This document shows positions 44,258 through 56,355 of a DNA stretch of 64,000 nt, one piece after another (within the stretch, counting starts at the first letter, position 1; the number at the start of each line of letters is the position of its first letter). Source of the stretch: Dermacentor variabilis (taxonomy: Eukaryota > Arthropoda > Arachnida > Ixodida > Ixodidae); the NCBI RefSeq assembly GCF_050947875.1, contig NC_134568.1:200747043-200811042 (forward strand), written 5' to 3'. The notes below the pieces were generated by a model that did not search any database, was not told the DNA's origin, and was given only the letters and a program-made list of their open reading frames with translations. Position numbers and translations under genes: made by a program.

Positions 44258-46219
44258 GGGCCCTATAGCGTAAAACAATTCCAAAATGTTTTTATTCCAA
44301 TTTCCTGACGTCAAACTTGCGTAACAGTCAACACAAACATCGGGCGGTCACCCGCAGGGTTGTAAGAACAGACCAATCGAATGAGCTCCTCGTTCATTTT
44401 GTTCGTTTGTTTCCTTCAAAAACGAATAACATTGCCTACGCTGAGCGACTTGTCTCATCTAATTGGCTGACAAGAGGCGAGGAGCACGCTCAAGTGGAGA
44501 GGGATTTGATGGGGCCGAGCCACTGCTCTGAAAATCGATAACCAGACGAAGAGGGTGGTGCCGGCGTCTGCGATTGGTCCGCTTTCCCTCATTTAACTCG
44601 CGGTGGCTGGTCGAAAATCGCGGCGGCATGCAACGGAATGTTGAGAATGCCGCTAAAATGGCTCCACAGCAAAGAGGAGTTGGCAGAACGAGTTCGTAAG
44701 CGTGCCAAAAGTGCTCGAACGCGTTACGCGGCCAGGCAAAAAGCTTTATTATACGCAAATAAACCCATGCTTTCGGGTAGGTGCGAGTAGCCAGTGCCTG
44801 GGCGATCGGCGGCAGCCATCTTTATTCTTTTCGGAACAGGGTAGCCTGCGGCTATTCAGGGGCGCTATAACGTAAAACTATTCCAAACTTTTCTATTCCA
44901 ATTCTGCAATCAGCCCTGCGCGATTGGTAAAAAACTTTTTGGACAACTCCCGCTTCACCTGTCACGCGACGTCACGAAACCCGCGATAGCTCCCTATCTG
45001 ATATGACGTGTACACACTGATTATGCATGATTTGACCGAACAAAAGAAAAACAGTTATTTCTGATTCGACGCCTTTTCGCCATTAGCCCTGAGCTATTGG
45101 TCAAAAATTTTCGGGCTGCGCCCACTTCACCTGCCTCTCACGCGACGTCACAAAACCGCGAAAACTCACTGCGTCAAAGTGACGCGTACGCGTTAAAGAT
45201 GCATTAATATGCCGAACAAAACTGAATTTTCTTCTAAATAGCGGCAGGCTACCCCGTTGCGAAAGGAATAAAAGATGGCTGCCGCCGATCGCTCAGGCAC
45301 TCGCTACTCGCACCTGCCGAAGAGCATGGGTTTATTTGCGTGTAATAAATGTTTTTGCGTGGACGTGTAACGTATTAGAGCACTTTCGGCACGTTAGCGA
45401 CCTCGTTCTGCCAACTTTTCTTTGCTGAGGATCCGTTTTAGCGTCATTTTTAAGCTTCCGTTGCATGCCGCCGCGATTGTCGACGAGATATCGCAAGCTA
45501 AGTAAGGATAACCGGACCAATCGCAGACGCCGGCACCACCCTCTTCATCCGGTTGTCGATTTTCAGTGCACTGGCTCGGCCCCATCGAATCCCTCCCCAA
45601 TTGAGCATGCTCCTCGCCTCTTGCCAGCCAATTACATCAGACAAGCCGCTCAGTGTAGGCAATGTTATTCGTTTTTCAAGCAAAAAAAAACTGACCTCCT
45701 ATGAACGAGGAGAGCGTTTGATTGGTCTGTTCAAACAACCCTGCGGGTGATCGCCCGATGCTTCCGTCGGCGGTCAGGCAAATTTGACGTCAGGAGATCG
45801 GAATAAAACATATTGGAATAGTTTTACGTTATAGAGCCCCAGAAGAAAACTGAGTTTTGTTCGGCATATTAATGCATCTTTAACGCGTACACGTCACTTT
45901 GACGCGATGAGTTTTTGTAGTTTTGTGACGTCGCGTGACAGGCAGGCGAAGTGGGTGCAGCCAGAAAGCATTTGACCAATAGCCGAGGGCTAATGGCGAA
46001 GAGGTGTCGAATCAGAAATAACTATTTTGCTTTTGTTCGGTCAAATCATGCATAATCAGTGTGCACACGTCATATCAGATGGGGAGCTATCGCGGTTTTC
46101 GTGACGTCCCGTGAAGCCAGGAGAAGTGGAGGTGCTGCAAAAGAGTTTTTAACGAATAACGTAGGGCTGATTGCAGAATTGGAATAGAAAAGTTGGAATA
46201 GTTTTACGTTATAGCGCCC
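44258..46219 (+). mobile_element. TIR transposon X2a, interrupted by X2b
   Basis: Left end GGGCCCTATAGCG, right end the inverse GGGCGCTATAACG, and a TAG TSD at 44255-44257 and 46220-46222. Removing the inner element X2b and its TSD copy leaves about 979 bp collinear with X1. No transposase is encoded. It inserted next to the I-like LINE fragment, in the CR1-like LINE. Confidence 0.85.
44860..45839 (-). mobile_element. TIR transposon X2b, nested and inverted in X2a
   Basis: A complete 980-bp copy of the same family in the opposite orientation, with ends GGGCGCTATAACG and CGTTATAGAGCCC and a CAG TSD at 44857-44859 and 45840-45842. Because it is inverted relative to its host, 44860-45245 and 45843-46219 form a large imperfect palindrome with arms of about 375 bp. 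Confidence 0.87.
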
Positions 46220-47184
46220 TAGTAGTACCTTTGAAGTATGTACCTCCTTTAATATGTGATTTCTTCTGTGCTCATAGCATGTTAGAAAGCGGAGTGTACC
46301 CAGATCAGCTGAAGATAGCACGTCTAGTGGGGGGAAACGTGACATATCAAATTATAGACCCATTTCTATTCCGTCCGTTCTGTCACAAGTTTTTGAAGGA
46401 GCCATTATTACTCATCTCGAAATTTTTTCCTTAAGTACAATGTTATTTCTTCTTCACAGAATAGATTCCTTAAAAACAAACCAACTGAGCAGGCAGTGCT
46501 AACAGTAAAATACAAAATTAATAACAACTTCGAAATGAAGTAGTGCACTCTTAACCTTTTCTTAGATTTCCGAAAGGCATTCTTCGATTGCGTTCATCCT
46601 AACACCCTGCTACGCAAGCTTAACAGTTATCGCATACGTGGTATTGCATTTCACTTGCTAAAGAGCTGTTTAAATAACAGATTGAAGTATGTTCAGGTTA
46701 ATGGCGTACCCTCAGAGAAGTTGGTAATTCATCATGCTGTTTCTCAAGGATCAACATTAGGACCGTCATTGTTTTTAGTATACGTAAATGATGTCGCTAA
46801 CATACCCGAATCGCCTAATCTGGTCATGTATGCTCACGATGCGAATACATTTTTTTCATCCTGCTCCTTGTGCCAAATGGAGGCTATGGTAAATGCCTCA
46901 TTAAGAAAACTGAATGACTGGTTATTGACAAACAGGCTAAGCCTTAATTTGTCGAAGACAAACTACAGTATTTTTCACCCTATCAATACAGTAGAAAGAA
47001 TCATCCTGAAAGTTGTACGAGCAAACCGAATTAAAGTGAGTTTCAAACCAGAAATTTCTTGGTGTTTGTTTCAATGATAATCTTTCCTGGGATTTTCGCA
47101 GCACGAAATTAGTTTCTAATTTAAGTAAAACAGCCCGTTGTCATTATAAAATATCTCATTTGTTGCCCCCCTGCATAGTTAAGG
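46220..47184 (+). pseudogene. CR1-like reverse transcriptase
   Basis: Readable motifs in order: GVYPDQLKIARL (near 46293), a degraded NYRPIS region, FLDFRKAFFDCVHP (about 46560, frameshifted), VSQGSTLGPSLFL (46738), and YAHDANTF, where the catalytic YADD has become YAHD (about 46828). Stops and frameshifts are present. The sequence continues into the first repeat unit at 47185. Confidence 0.82.
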
Positions 47185-49472
47185 ACATCTATGTATTACG
47201 CACTTCTGTACTCTAGGTAATCCTACTGCATTCTTGTTTGGGGGATCTACCGACGTCCAACAATTACCTTGAACTAACTTCAACTCAGAAACGCGCTTTG
47301 CGTGCTACAAAGGGGTTTCATGGCAGACCTTCGAATTTACCTACGTCCCTCTTATATTCAACATCCATGTATTACGCACTTCTGTACTCTAGGTAATCCT
47401 ACTGCATTCTTGTTTGGGGGATCTACCGACGTCCAACAATTACCTTGAACTAACTTCAACTCAGAAACGCGCTTTGCGTGCTACAAAGGGGTTTCATGGC
47501 AGACCTTCGGATTTACCTACGTCCCTTTTATATTCAACATCCATGTATTACGCACTTCTGTACTCTAGGTAATCCTACTGCATTCTTGTTTGGGGGATCT
47601 ACCGACGTCCAACAATTACCTTGAACTAACTTCAACTCAGAAACGCGCTTTGCGTGCTACAAAGGGGTTTCATGGCAGACCTTCGGATTTACCTACGTCC
47701 CTTTTATATTCAACATCCATGTATTACGCACTTCTGTACTCTAGGTAATCCTACTGCATTCTTGTTTGGGGGATCTACCGACGTCCAACAATTACCTTGA
47801 ACTAACTTCAACTCAGAAACGCGCTTTGCGTGCTACAAAGGGGTTTCATGGCAGACCTTCGGATTTACCTACGTCCCTTTTATATTCCACATCCATGTAT
47901 TACGCACTTCTGTACTCTAGGTAATCCTACTGCATTCTTGTTTGGGGGATCTACCGACGTCCAAATATTACCTTGAACTAACTTCAACTCAGAAACGCGC
48001 TTTGCGTGCTACAAAGGGGTTTCATGGCAGACCTTTGGATTTACCTACGTCCCTTTTATATTCAACATCCATGTATTACGCACTTCTGTACTCTAGGTAA
48101 TCCTACTGCATTCTTGTTTGGGGTATCTACCGACGTCCAACAATTACCTTGAACTAACCTCAACTCAGAAATGCGCTTTGCGTGCTACAAAGGGGTTTCA
48201 TGGCAGACCTTCGGATTTACCTACGTCCCTTTTATATTCAACATCCATGTATTACGCACTTCTGTACTCTAGGTAATCCTACTGCATTCTTGTTTGGGGG
48301 ATCTACCGACGTCCAACAATTACCTTGAACGAACTTCAACTCAGAAACGCGCTTTGCGTGCTACAAAGGGGTTTCATGGCAGACCTTCGGATTTACCTAC
48401 GTCCCTTTTATATTCCACATCCATGTATTACGCACTTCTGTACTCTAGGTAATCCTACTGCATTCTTGTTTGGGGGATCTACCGACGTCCAACAATTACC
48501 TTGAACTAACTTCAACTCAGAAACGCGCTTTGCGTGCTACAAAGGGGTTTCATGGCAGACCTTCGGATTTACCTACGTCCCTTTTATATTCAACATCCAT
48601 GTATTACGCACTTCTGTACTCTAGGTAATCCTACTGCATTCTTGTTTGGGGGATCTACCGACGTCCAACAATTACCTTGAACTAACTTCAACTCAGAAAC
48701 GCGCTTTGCGTGCTACAAAGGGGTTTCATGGCAGACCTTCGGATTTACCTACGTCCCTTTTATATTCAACATCCATGTATTACGCACTTCTGTACTCTAA
48801 GTAATCCTACTGCATTCTTGTTTGGGGGATCTACCGACGTCCAACAATTACCTTGAACTAACTTCAACTCAGAAACGCGCTTTGCGTGCTACAAAGGGGT
48901 TTCATGGCAGACCTTCGGATTTACCTACGTCCCTTTTATATTCAACATCCATGTATTACGCACTTCTGTACTCTAGGTAATCCTACTGCATTCTTGTTTG
49001 GGGGATCTACCGACGTCCAACAATTACCTTGAACTAACTTCAACTCAGAAACGCGCTTTGCGTGCTACAAAGGGGTTTCATGGCAGACCTTCGGATTTAC
49101 CTACGTCCCTTTTATATTCAACATCCATGTATTACGCACTTCTGTACTCTAGGTAATCCTACTGCATTCTTGTTTGGGGGATCTACCGACGTCCAACAAT
49201 TACCTTGAACTAACTTCAACTCAGAAACGCGCTTTGCGTGCGACAAAGGGGTTTCATGGCAGACCTTCGGATTTACTTACGTCCCTTTTATATTCAACAT
49301 CCATGTATTACGCACTTCTGTACTCTAGGTAATCCTACTGCATTCTTTTTTGGGGGATCTACCGACGTCCAACAATTACCTTGAACTAACTTCAACTCAG
49401 AAACGCGCTTTGCGTGCTACAAAGGGGTTTCATGGCAGATCTTCGGATTTACCTACGTCCCCTTTATTTCAG
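47185..49472 (+). repeat. 13 x 176-bp tandem array made from CR1-like coding sequence
   Basis: Unit starts are 47185, 47361, 47537, 47713, 47889, 48065, 48241, 48417, 48593, 48769, 48945, 49121 and 49297, an exact 176-bp period with no indels. Each unit carries GTATTACGCACTTCTGTACT and TTTGCGTGCTACAAAGGGG. Units differ by only a few substitutions. The sequence encodes the part of ORF2 downstream of the RT (for example STQKRALRATKGFHGR), and the normal ORF2 C-terminus follows directly at 49473. It is not a CRISPR array: there are no spacers. Confidence 0.97.
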
Positions 49473-50180
49473 AAACATGGCATCCTTAAAGCAAAACAAG
49501 TATATAATTTCTGTCTACCTAAAGTGAATGCATCCATCGTCTTCAATTGTACTTTTCTTGTCCAGAAAATTCCAACAGCCGATATGCTTTCCACACGAAG
49601 CATAAGATTCTTCCAACCACACGCACCAATTACGGCAACCAAACACTAAGCTACCAAGTTCCCACAGTAAAAAAAAAAAGAAAGAAAAAAGAAAAAAATC
49701 AGTTTCCTTTTGAAACTGAATATTACCTTCCACGAAATCGTTTTAAATCTACAATTAAAAAATGCTTATTGGAACAAACGGAATGACATGTTGATTTAGT
49801 CGATATACTCTATATTTATTTTACTACATTTGAGATTATTTTCTGTTACGCGCACGTTGCCAGATTTGTAACATTGTTCTATGTTTTATGACTCAAATTT
49901 TTTGATATATCTGTAAAAAATTATTACATATCTTCGTATCGCTCGTGCGATAACTTGTGCATGCTTTCTAGTTGTTGGTTTTCTTGTACAAATTCAGGCA
50001 TGCTGACTTGCTGCGTCATGTTTTTTACCTTCCTTGTAAAATTAATTATGAAATTGTGAAGTGCTTGTGCACAATGCCAGGTGTTCCACGGGTAACCAGG
50101 ACCTTGTCAGGCTCTTGCCTTTTGTCTTGGCGCCCCTCTTTTCGTCGAAAAGAAATAAACTTTCACTTTCACTTTATCTT
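49473..50180 (+). pseudogene. CR1-like ORF2 C-terminus and 3' UTR
   Basis: The reading frame resumes with LFQKHGILKAKQVYNF and ends at a stop near 49649. A poly(A)-rich stretch interrupts at about 49670. The 3' UTR ends with AAATAAACTTTCACTTTCACTT, giving a TTTCAC-type tail. Confidence 0.75.
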
Positions 50181-51035
50181 CTGCAGCCATTGAGGGAACA
50201 CGGCTCACCGCCAGCAAACAGGAAGCTCATCTGGTTGAGCTTCCTGCGCTTTCTCTTTCTCCTTTCGCTCTCTCTCTCTCTCTCTTCTCTCTAGTAGGTT
50301 TCAATGCCCAGTTAGTAAGAGGTAATGAACCATCGTCATCTGTGATATATTATGCTGTATAGCGGCGGTCTTAATGCGATGTTTAGATAAACTATAGTTT
50401 CTGCCATTACGTTCGATTAATAGTTATGTGCTGCGTTGTGTCCCACATGTGTGCAGACTGTACGTTATACTAATATAGGTTCATAGCTTTGTTTATTTAC
50501 CCAAATACATAAGTGCGCCGGTACAACCTGTGCTATAGGTTATGGGTATGTATGCTCACAAGGTCACTCTTAGAAACGCGTCGCGTATAGTATTCCGATC
50601 GCTGCATTGTGCGGTGCGTTGTTCCCCTTTGTGGTTTGTTCCTTCCTGTACCATGCAATTTATTAAACGCAACCTAATTTTCCTGTAACGACCTTTACGA
50701 GCTATTATTTGATCGTGTTATAGATATAAATAAACCGTGTGGCAACGCTGGCCTTGTTTTTTACATTTTTTTTCGCATACATATCTACAATACATGTTTA
50801 GAACAGAAGCGACCTAATTGTTTCTTGGCAATGAAAGCGCCTCTTGTAGCAAAAATTAAGAAAGAAAAAGGAAAGACACTTAACAGGGCAGCAAATGCCA
50901 CTATAACGGTGTCATTACTATATATGGTTAATAAACAGACTACATGTGTTAGTCGTGCATGCACCACCTACTTTGGGCACTAATGCAACTGCTAGCGCCG
51001 TTACTAACTGCACCTTACTAGATTCTTAGTTAACT
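50181..51035. other. No gene; small hairpin and TC tract
   Basis: CAGGAAGCTCA and its exact inverse with a 6-nt loop form a hairpin at 50219-50246. A TC tract lies at 50269-50285. The rest is AT-rich with short frames. Confidence 0.45.
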
Positions 51036-51140
51036 TTGTGACGAAAGGTGGCTCTTGTGCAGAACCCCGTTTTTTACTGCTCTTATTTTACGAGTATTTT
51101 TGCGTGTTTTCGGGAGGCGCCGCTCCCGAGGCCTTCGGCG

Positions 51141-52491
51141 ATGGAAGCGGAGTCAGCTAGACGTGCGGAGGAGACAGACGTCACAGTGTTAAGCGCTCCG
51201 AGGAAGCGCAATCACCTCATGAGCGACACAGGCAGCGAGGACACCCTGCTGTACTACTCTGCTTCAGAAGATCTATCGGATGACAGGGTTTACTTGACAG
51301 TTGTAAGGCACAAAGGAAAGAGGAGAATCGTCACTGCTTCCTCGTTTTCAACAAGGACGACGCCGGCGGCAAAGGCCAATGACGCGGCTCATACCATCCT
51401 CTTCTTGCCCAAGACGCTGACCGACGACCTGAATCGGGTTAACAGGCAAGCCATATCTGTTACACTGGAGGCTCTTGTTCCGAATGAGATTACGGATATG
51501 AGAATCAACGCCCGTAAGAACATTATCGTGGTTGATGTCAAGAACAGAGCAGCATTGGATATCTTCAGTACAGTCAAAATGCTGGGCAAGATAAATGTTC
51601 GCACCATAATACCACAGGACAGCGATACTACATCATGTGTGATTTATGATGTTGATGAGTCAATCAATGACAGCGATCTGCCTATTTTGCTCAAACCCGC
51701 CACAGCAGATACAACAGTTATTGAAATCCGTCACTATAGGAGAATCACGTTGTGTGAGGATAACCTTCAAGGGAGGTAAGTTGCCGTCACACGTGAAAGT
51801 TGGATTCTTTCGTCATCCAGTGCGACCGTTCGTTCCAAGACCTCTTCAGTGCCATAATTGTCTGAAGATTGGGCATGTCAGCGGCATATGCGAAAATTCG
51901 ACCATGTGCCCAAAATGTTATGAGCAGCATAGCGCTTATGCTTGCCGTGCGACTGATTTCAAGTGCGCCGATTGCTCTGGTCCCTATGAAGCATTGTCGA
52001 AAGACTGCCCGAGACGCAAGACAGAGCTGAAAGCCCTAAAACAAATGGTGAGAAACAACTCAACGCACAGAGAGGCGGCCGTCAAAGTGCGACGGCGTCG
52101 TGTCCAGAGTCACCGCAGGCGATCTTCGTCTACTAGAAATACTGATATCGTCGTGAGACAGACGCTACTTCCTGCAGCTGGTGCGCCCAAGGCGCTCACC
52201 CACACTAACAACACGGTGCCTGGTGGCGCACTGAATACGTCTACTGCAAACGACTGGCCTGCACTTCCGACATTATGTCCTCCAGCCCAACAAAGATGGA
52301 CGGTGGACTACCGACGCACCAATGACGGCACAGATTACGTGCGAGGTCAAGACAAGCAAGTCATTGCCATAATCAAATCTCCAGTGAAAGTCATGCGCGT
52401 GTTGATAAATGACATGCAGACGCCATCCAATCGAGGTGCACAGCTACCAGCGCTGGACGGCCTGGATCCGGTCCATGCGAGCCTCGAGTAG
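51141..52491 (+). pseudogene. I-like LINE ORF1, one frameshift
   Basis: From ATG 51141 the frame runs to 51779; the homologous continuation is in another frame (to 52491), so one frameshift lies near 51740. The first half matches the N-terminal region of the ORF1 at 33759. The second half holds the zinc knuckles CHNCLKIGHVSGIC, CPKCYEQHSAYAC and CADCSGPYEALSKDC, where the third has Tyr-Glu in place of the usual Gly-Glu-His. The tail is Arg-rich. Confidence 0.85.
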
Positions 52492-52550
52492 CAAGCACAA
52501 TGGCTCTACCTCGTCAGCCTTTCCTCAGGCAAGTCAAGGAAGCGTCTGTT

Positions 52551-55500
52551 ATGCAATGAAATGTCCGTGAACTGAAATCCCGTATTGCGGATTTTCGCCA
52601 TTACGTCTTCCCCAAGGTATTCCCCATTATTGTCGTCTGTGAACCGAACCTACAGAAACCCGACCAGATCTCAGGCTACGAACCTTATGTGTCATCGACT
52701 TGTAATGACATTAGCAAAATTATCATATACATACGCTGTGAACTGACGTTGTTCATCCAGTGCGGCCACATGACAGTAATCAATGTGTCTGTTTGACCGT
52801 GAAAAAACAGAAACTTACGTTCACTTTAGTGGGCGCTTACCTCTCTCGATCAAGTCGTTTCGATAGACAGAGACTGAGTGACAATATAGATGCGACTCCA
52901 GGTTTAATGGATGGTTGTTGGGGATTTCAACAGGCATCATTCAGTTTGGGGAAGCAACTAGGTAAATTCCAAAGGAAGAAACCTCGTGTCCTTTGCTGGT
53001 GACCATGAACTTTGCGGTCTAAATGATGGCAGTCCCACGTTTCTGCGCAGCGCGACGTACAGTAGTTGTTTAGGCTTAGCTTTTGTTTCGCGAGGCCTCA
53101 CTCACTGCGTCCATTGGTTCACAGATATAAAAACCCACGGAAGCGACCACATTCCTACCAACCTGAAAATAAAAGGCCTAACAAAATCCGCTCCATCAAA
53201 TTTTAAACAAACAATAGATTGACCCTTGTTTATATAACTTATGGAAGACGCATGCCACGCAGGCTTTTCGTCCACACTAGAATTTGAGATTGCCAAGGCT
53301 ATGCAGGATGCTATGCGTTCATTTCGGCCATTGTAGAAACACACAGATTTTGATGCGGAAATACAGAGCCTCCGTGCAATCCGTCGGAGAGCGGAGCGAC
53401 GGTGCAGACGGACGAAATCGGTCTACGACCTTATAGAGGCGAGGCGCATTCAAAAGAAAATTAAGCGTCGCCTTGCTGTACTGCAAAATCAACGCTGGAA
53501 ATCCTTTTGTGAGTCTCTCGATCCGCGTAAACCTCTGTCGGTTGTCTGGAGAACAATCCGCGGACTTGGAACAGCTCCTCAACAGCGCCGTCCATTTAAA
53601 TCTTTATCCCTCCATCAAGGACACCGAGAAGTCGATGTAGCCGAAGATTACTGCGCAAGGATCACGGGTCCGGCGTTCACGTATTCACCTTGCGGACCTA
53701 TTCCTATTGTTCCCCATTGCTCCCGAGATCCTCGCATGGACGCGCCTTTGTCCATCGAAGAACTGGAGGCTGAACTTGCTGTGTGCGGGCGATCTTCGTC
53801 ACTAGGACCCGATGGCACCCCATACTCTGCGCTTGCAAACCTTGGTCAAGAGGCCAGAGATGCACTTCTTGGCCTATACAACGCATCATGGCGTAACGGC
53901 CTGGTCCCTACCACGTGGAAACCCAGTCGCCTTGTTCCACTCCTCAAGGCTGGTAAATCTCCATTGGAATTGTCATCTTAACGTCCAATAGCACTGGCCA
54001 ACTGTGTCGGCAAGGTAATGGAGAGAATGATCCTTACACAGTTGGAATGGTACTTGGAATTTTATAATGTCTATCCAAAGGTAATGGCTGGTCTTCGAGG
54101 CGGACGCTCGTCAATAGATAGCGTTATCGACCTTGTAACATACGTACAACATCACAAACATCTAAAACGAATCACTGCGGCCTTATTACTTGATGTTAAA
54201 GGTGCGTACGACAATGTAGATCATCATGCAATTCTGGACGCCTTAGAAGCTGTAGGGATTGGTGGACGCACCTTTCGCTGGATACGCAACTATTTGAATG
54301 GATGAACTTTATTTTGACTGAAGACGGACCAACGCCTTCTAGCTATACCAGTCGTGGTGCACCGCAAGGCGGAGTACTCAGCCCTACCCTTTTCAGCCTG
54401 GTGCTTGTTGGTCTCGCTGATACGTTACCTCAAACCGTTCAGCTCTCTGTATATGCAGACGACATATGGGCTTCAGGTGTGACACGTGTACAAGTCCGCG
54501 CGCGACTTCAGAAAGCTTCAACGGCTGTGTCAACATACCTGAGAAGGCAAGGACACGAGCTTTCAGCTGAGAAATGTGCACTCGTTGCTTTTACTGGCAA
54601 AGCGATGGCCCCATATGATTTGCAGATTAATGACCAAACTATACGATATAGACGAACGAACCGATTTCTTGGCGTCATCATTGATAGAGACTTGTCTTGA
54701 AGCCCTCACGTCTCGTACATGACAAGGCGTTTGGCCGCCATTGTGGACCTTCTTGCGTTCCTAGGCGGGAAGGCCTGGGGCGCCACAGTACCATCAATGT
54801 TGCAACTATATAAAGCATTATTTTGGGGCTTCCTGTGGTACAGCTTACCTGTACTAGGATATACTGTCATTACAAATATCTGCAAACTCCAGAATGTGCA
54901 AGCACAAGCACTCAGAACTTGTCTCGGTCTCCCAAAAACTACATCATCGATGGCGACATTGGCCACTGCAAGAGACGTTCCTTTGACAGTCTACATCGAT
55001 ACAGATGTCCTGAGAGCACACATCCGACACCTGACTCGGATTCCCTCCCACCATCTTGTTTGCCTGCCAGCAAAATGGCCACATTCAACTATTGCGATAA
55101 GTATTGTAAGACATTAGTCCTACTTGCCATCACAATTTACGTCTGCTACACGATTATTCGAACCGTTGTGATGTCTGCACCGACCGCAAGTGCAATTGAC
55201 AATTCCAGGCATCAGAAACAAAGCCGGAGCCTTTGCAATCTTTGAAACAAGCAACTTTGGAACACATTCCCAACGTGCACAGATTCCGCCAACATGTTTA
55301 CACAGATCGTTCGGTGAAACTCAACAGCTCCGCTGCTGCAATCTTCATTCGCGCAAAATCTGAAGAAATCAAAATAAAAACTTCATGTGTGACCACATCG
55401 ACAGGTGCAGAACTCGTAGCACTCCGTGCTGCACTTGATTTCATTGAGCAGGAACCACCGCAACAATGGGCTGTCTTTAGTGACTCGAAGGCCGCCCTTC

Positions 55501-56078
55501 AGTCCATACAAAGCCCAATGCGCCACGGACCCAATGAACAACTGGTCTCAGAAATCCGACTCATATATCATCACAGCCATGACAAGGGACACAACATAAT
55601 CTTTCAATGGCTTCCAGGACATTGTAATATTAGTGGGAACGACCACGCCGACGAAGCCGCCCGATCTACGCATGAAAGTGGTCAACGAGTCTTCATTCCG
55701 CTTTCGCGAACAGACGCTGCGGCTGGGCTGCGATTGACGTCCCGTGATTGTAATTTGCCCCTGTGGGACTCGAACGTTTTCACCATGAGTCGTTTGAGTT
55801 CATTGTCTCCGGACTTACCGATGCACCTTCCGCCTGGGTTACCACGACGTGAACAGACCATGCTGTACCGTCTGTGGCTAGGCGTTGCCTTTACGAACTC
55901 ATATGCTTTCCTTATTGGAATGGCCAACAGCCCCACGTGCAACACATGCAACAGCGAAGAGAGGCTCACACACATTATCTGTGTCTGCCCGAGATATATT
56001 GCCCAGAGACAAATGATGTCCAGAGTACTGGACCAGTTGGACAATCGTCAACTATCAGAACTTAATGCTTTAGGTTAG
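52551..56078 (+). pseudogene. I-like LINE ORF2, multiply broken
   Basis: Endonuclease (52551-53222) keeps GAYLSRSSRFD, NDGSPTFL and THGSDHIP but has lost the GDFNAHH motif. RT (53240-54700) retains SLGPDGTPYSAL, DVKGAYDNVDH, GAPQGGVLSPTLF and YADDIW across at least three breaks (53982, 54303, 54698). RNase H (55233-55680) shows YTDRS, GAELVALRAA, SDSKAA and SGNDHADEAA. A C-terminal CNTCNSEERLTHIICVC motif precedes the stop at 56076. Confidence 0.87.
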
Positions 56079-56355
56079 TGCTCTGAAAGAACATCCGCGT
56101 TGGAGGCCTTACTCACGTTATTAAGGTTCCTGCGGTCTACGGGGCTTAATTTAAGAACTCCGCCCACTATACCGCTCTATAGTGTACGCGCTTTGTTAGT
56201 GCTCGTCTCGCTTTCTCTATATTTCCTCCTCCCACTCTCTTTCTCTTTTTATCTCCTTAATCCTTCCCCCGTGCAAGGTAGCCAACCGGAACTACCTCTG
56301 GTTAACCTCCCTGCCTTCCTCTGTATTCTCTCTCTGTCTCTCTCTCTTGTGACGA

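Larger units (their letters stand above)
29986..50180 (+). mobile_element. CR1-like LINE split by nested insertions
   Basis: Pieces of one CR1-like ORF2 lie in order and in the same orientation: endonuclease and linker (about 30020-31450), a short stretch at 43219-43266, reverse transcriptase from 46220 to 47184, C-terminal part and 3' UTR (49473-50180) ending AATAAACTTTCACTTTCACTT. Between them lie a SINE, a Gypsy element, a 5'-inverted I-like LINE and a pair of X transposons, plus a tandem array. Skipping the inserts and one TSD copy each, the frame runs through both junctions, for example Ser-Ala-Gly-His-Asp-Ser-Ile then Leu-Val-Pro-Leu-Lys-Tyr-Val. Start 29986 is approximate. Confidence 0.8.
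51045..56346 (+). mobile_element. Near full-length I-like LINE, inactivated
   Basis: A 9-bp TSD TTGTGACGA lies at 51036-51044 and 56347-56355, bounding 5,302 bp. It has a 5' UTR, ORF1, ORF2 and a 3' UTR with CCGTGCAAGGTAGCC and a TC-rich end. Several stops and frameshifts break both ORFs. It belongs to the same family as the twin-primed fragment at 43278-44243 and is a cousin of the intact element at 33614. Confidence 0.9.

Noticed and set aside
47185..49472. CRISPR-like array
   Set aside because: Units are contiguous, 176 bp and all of one sequence, with no spacers; the sequence is eukaryotic LINE-derived.
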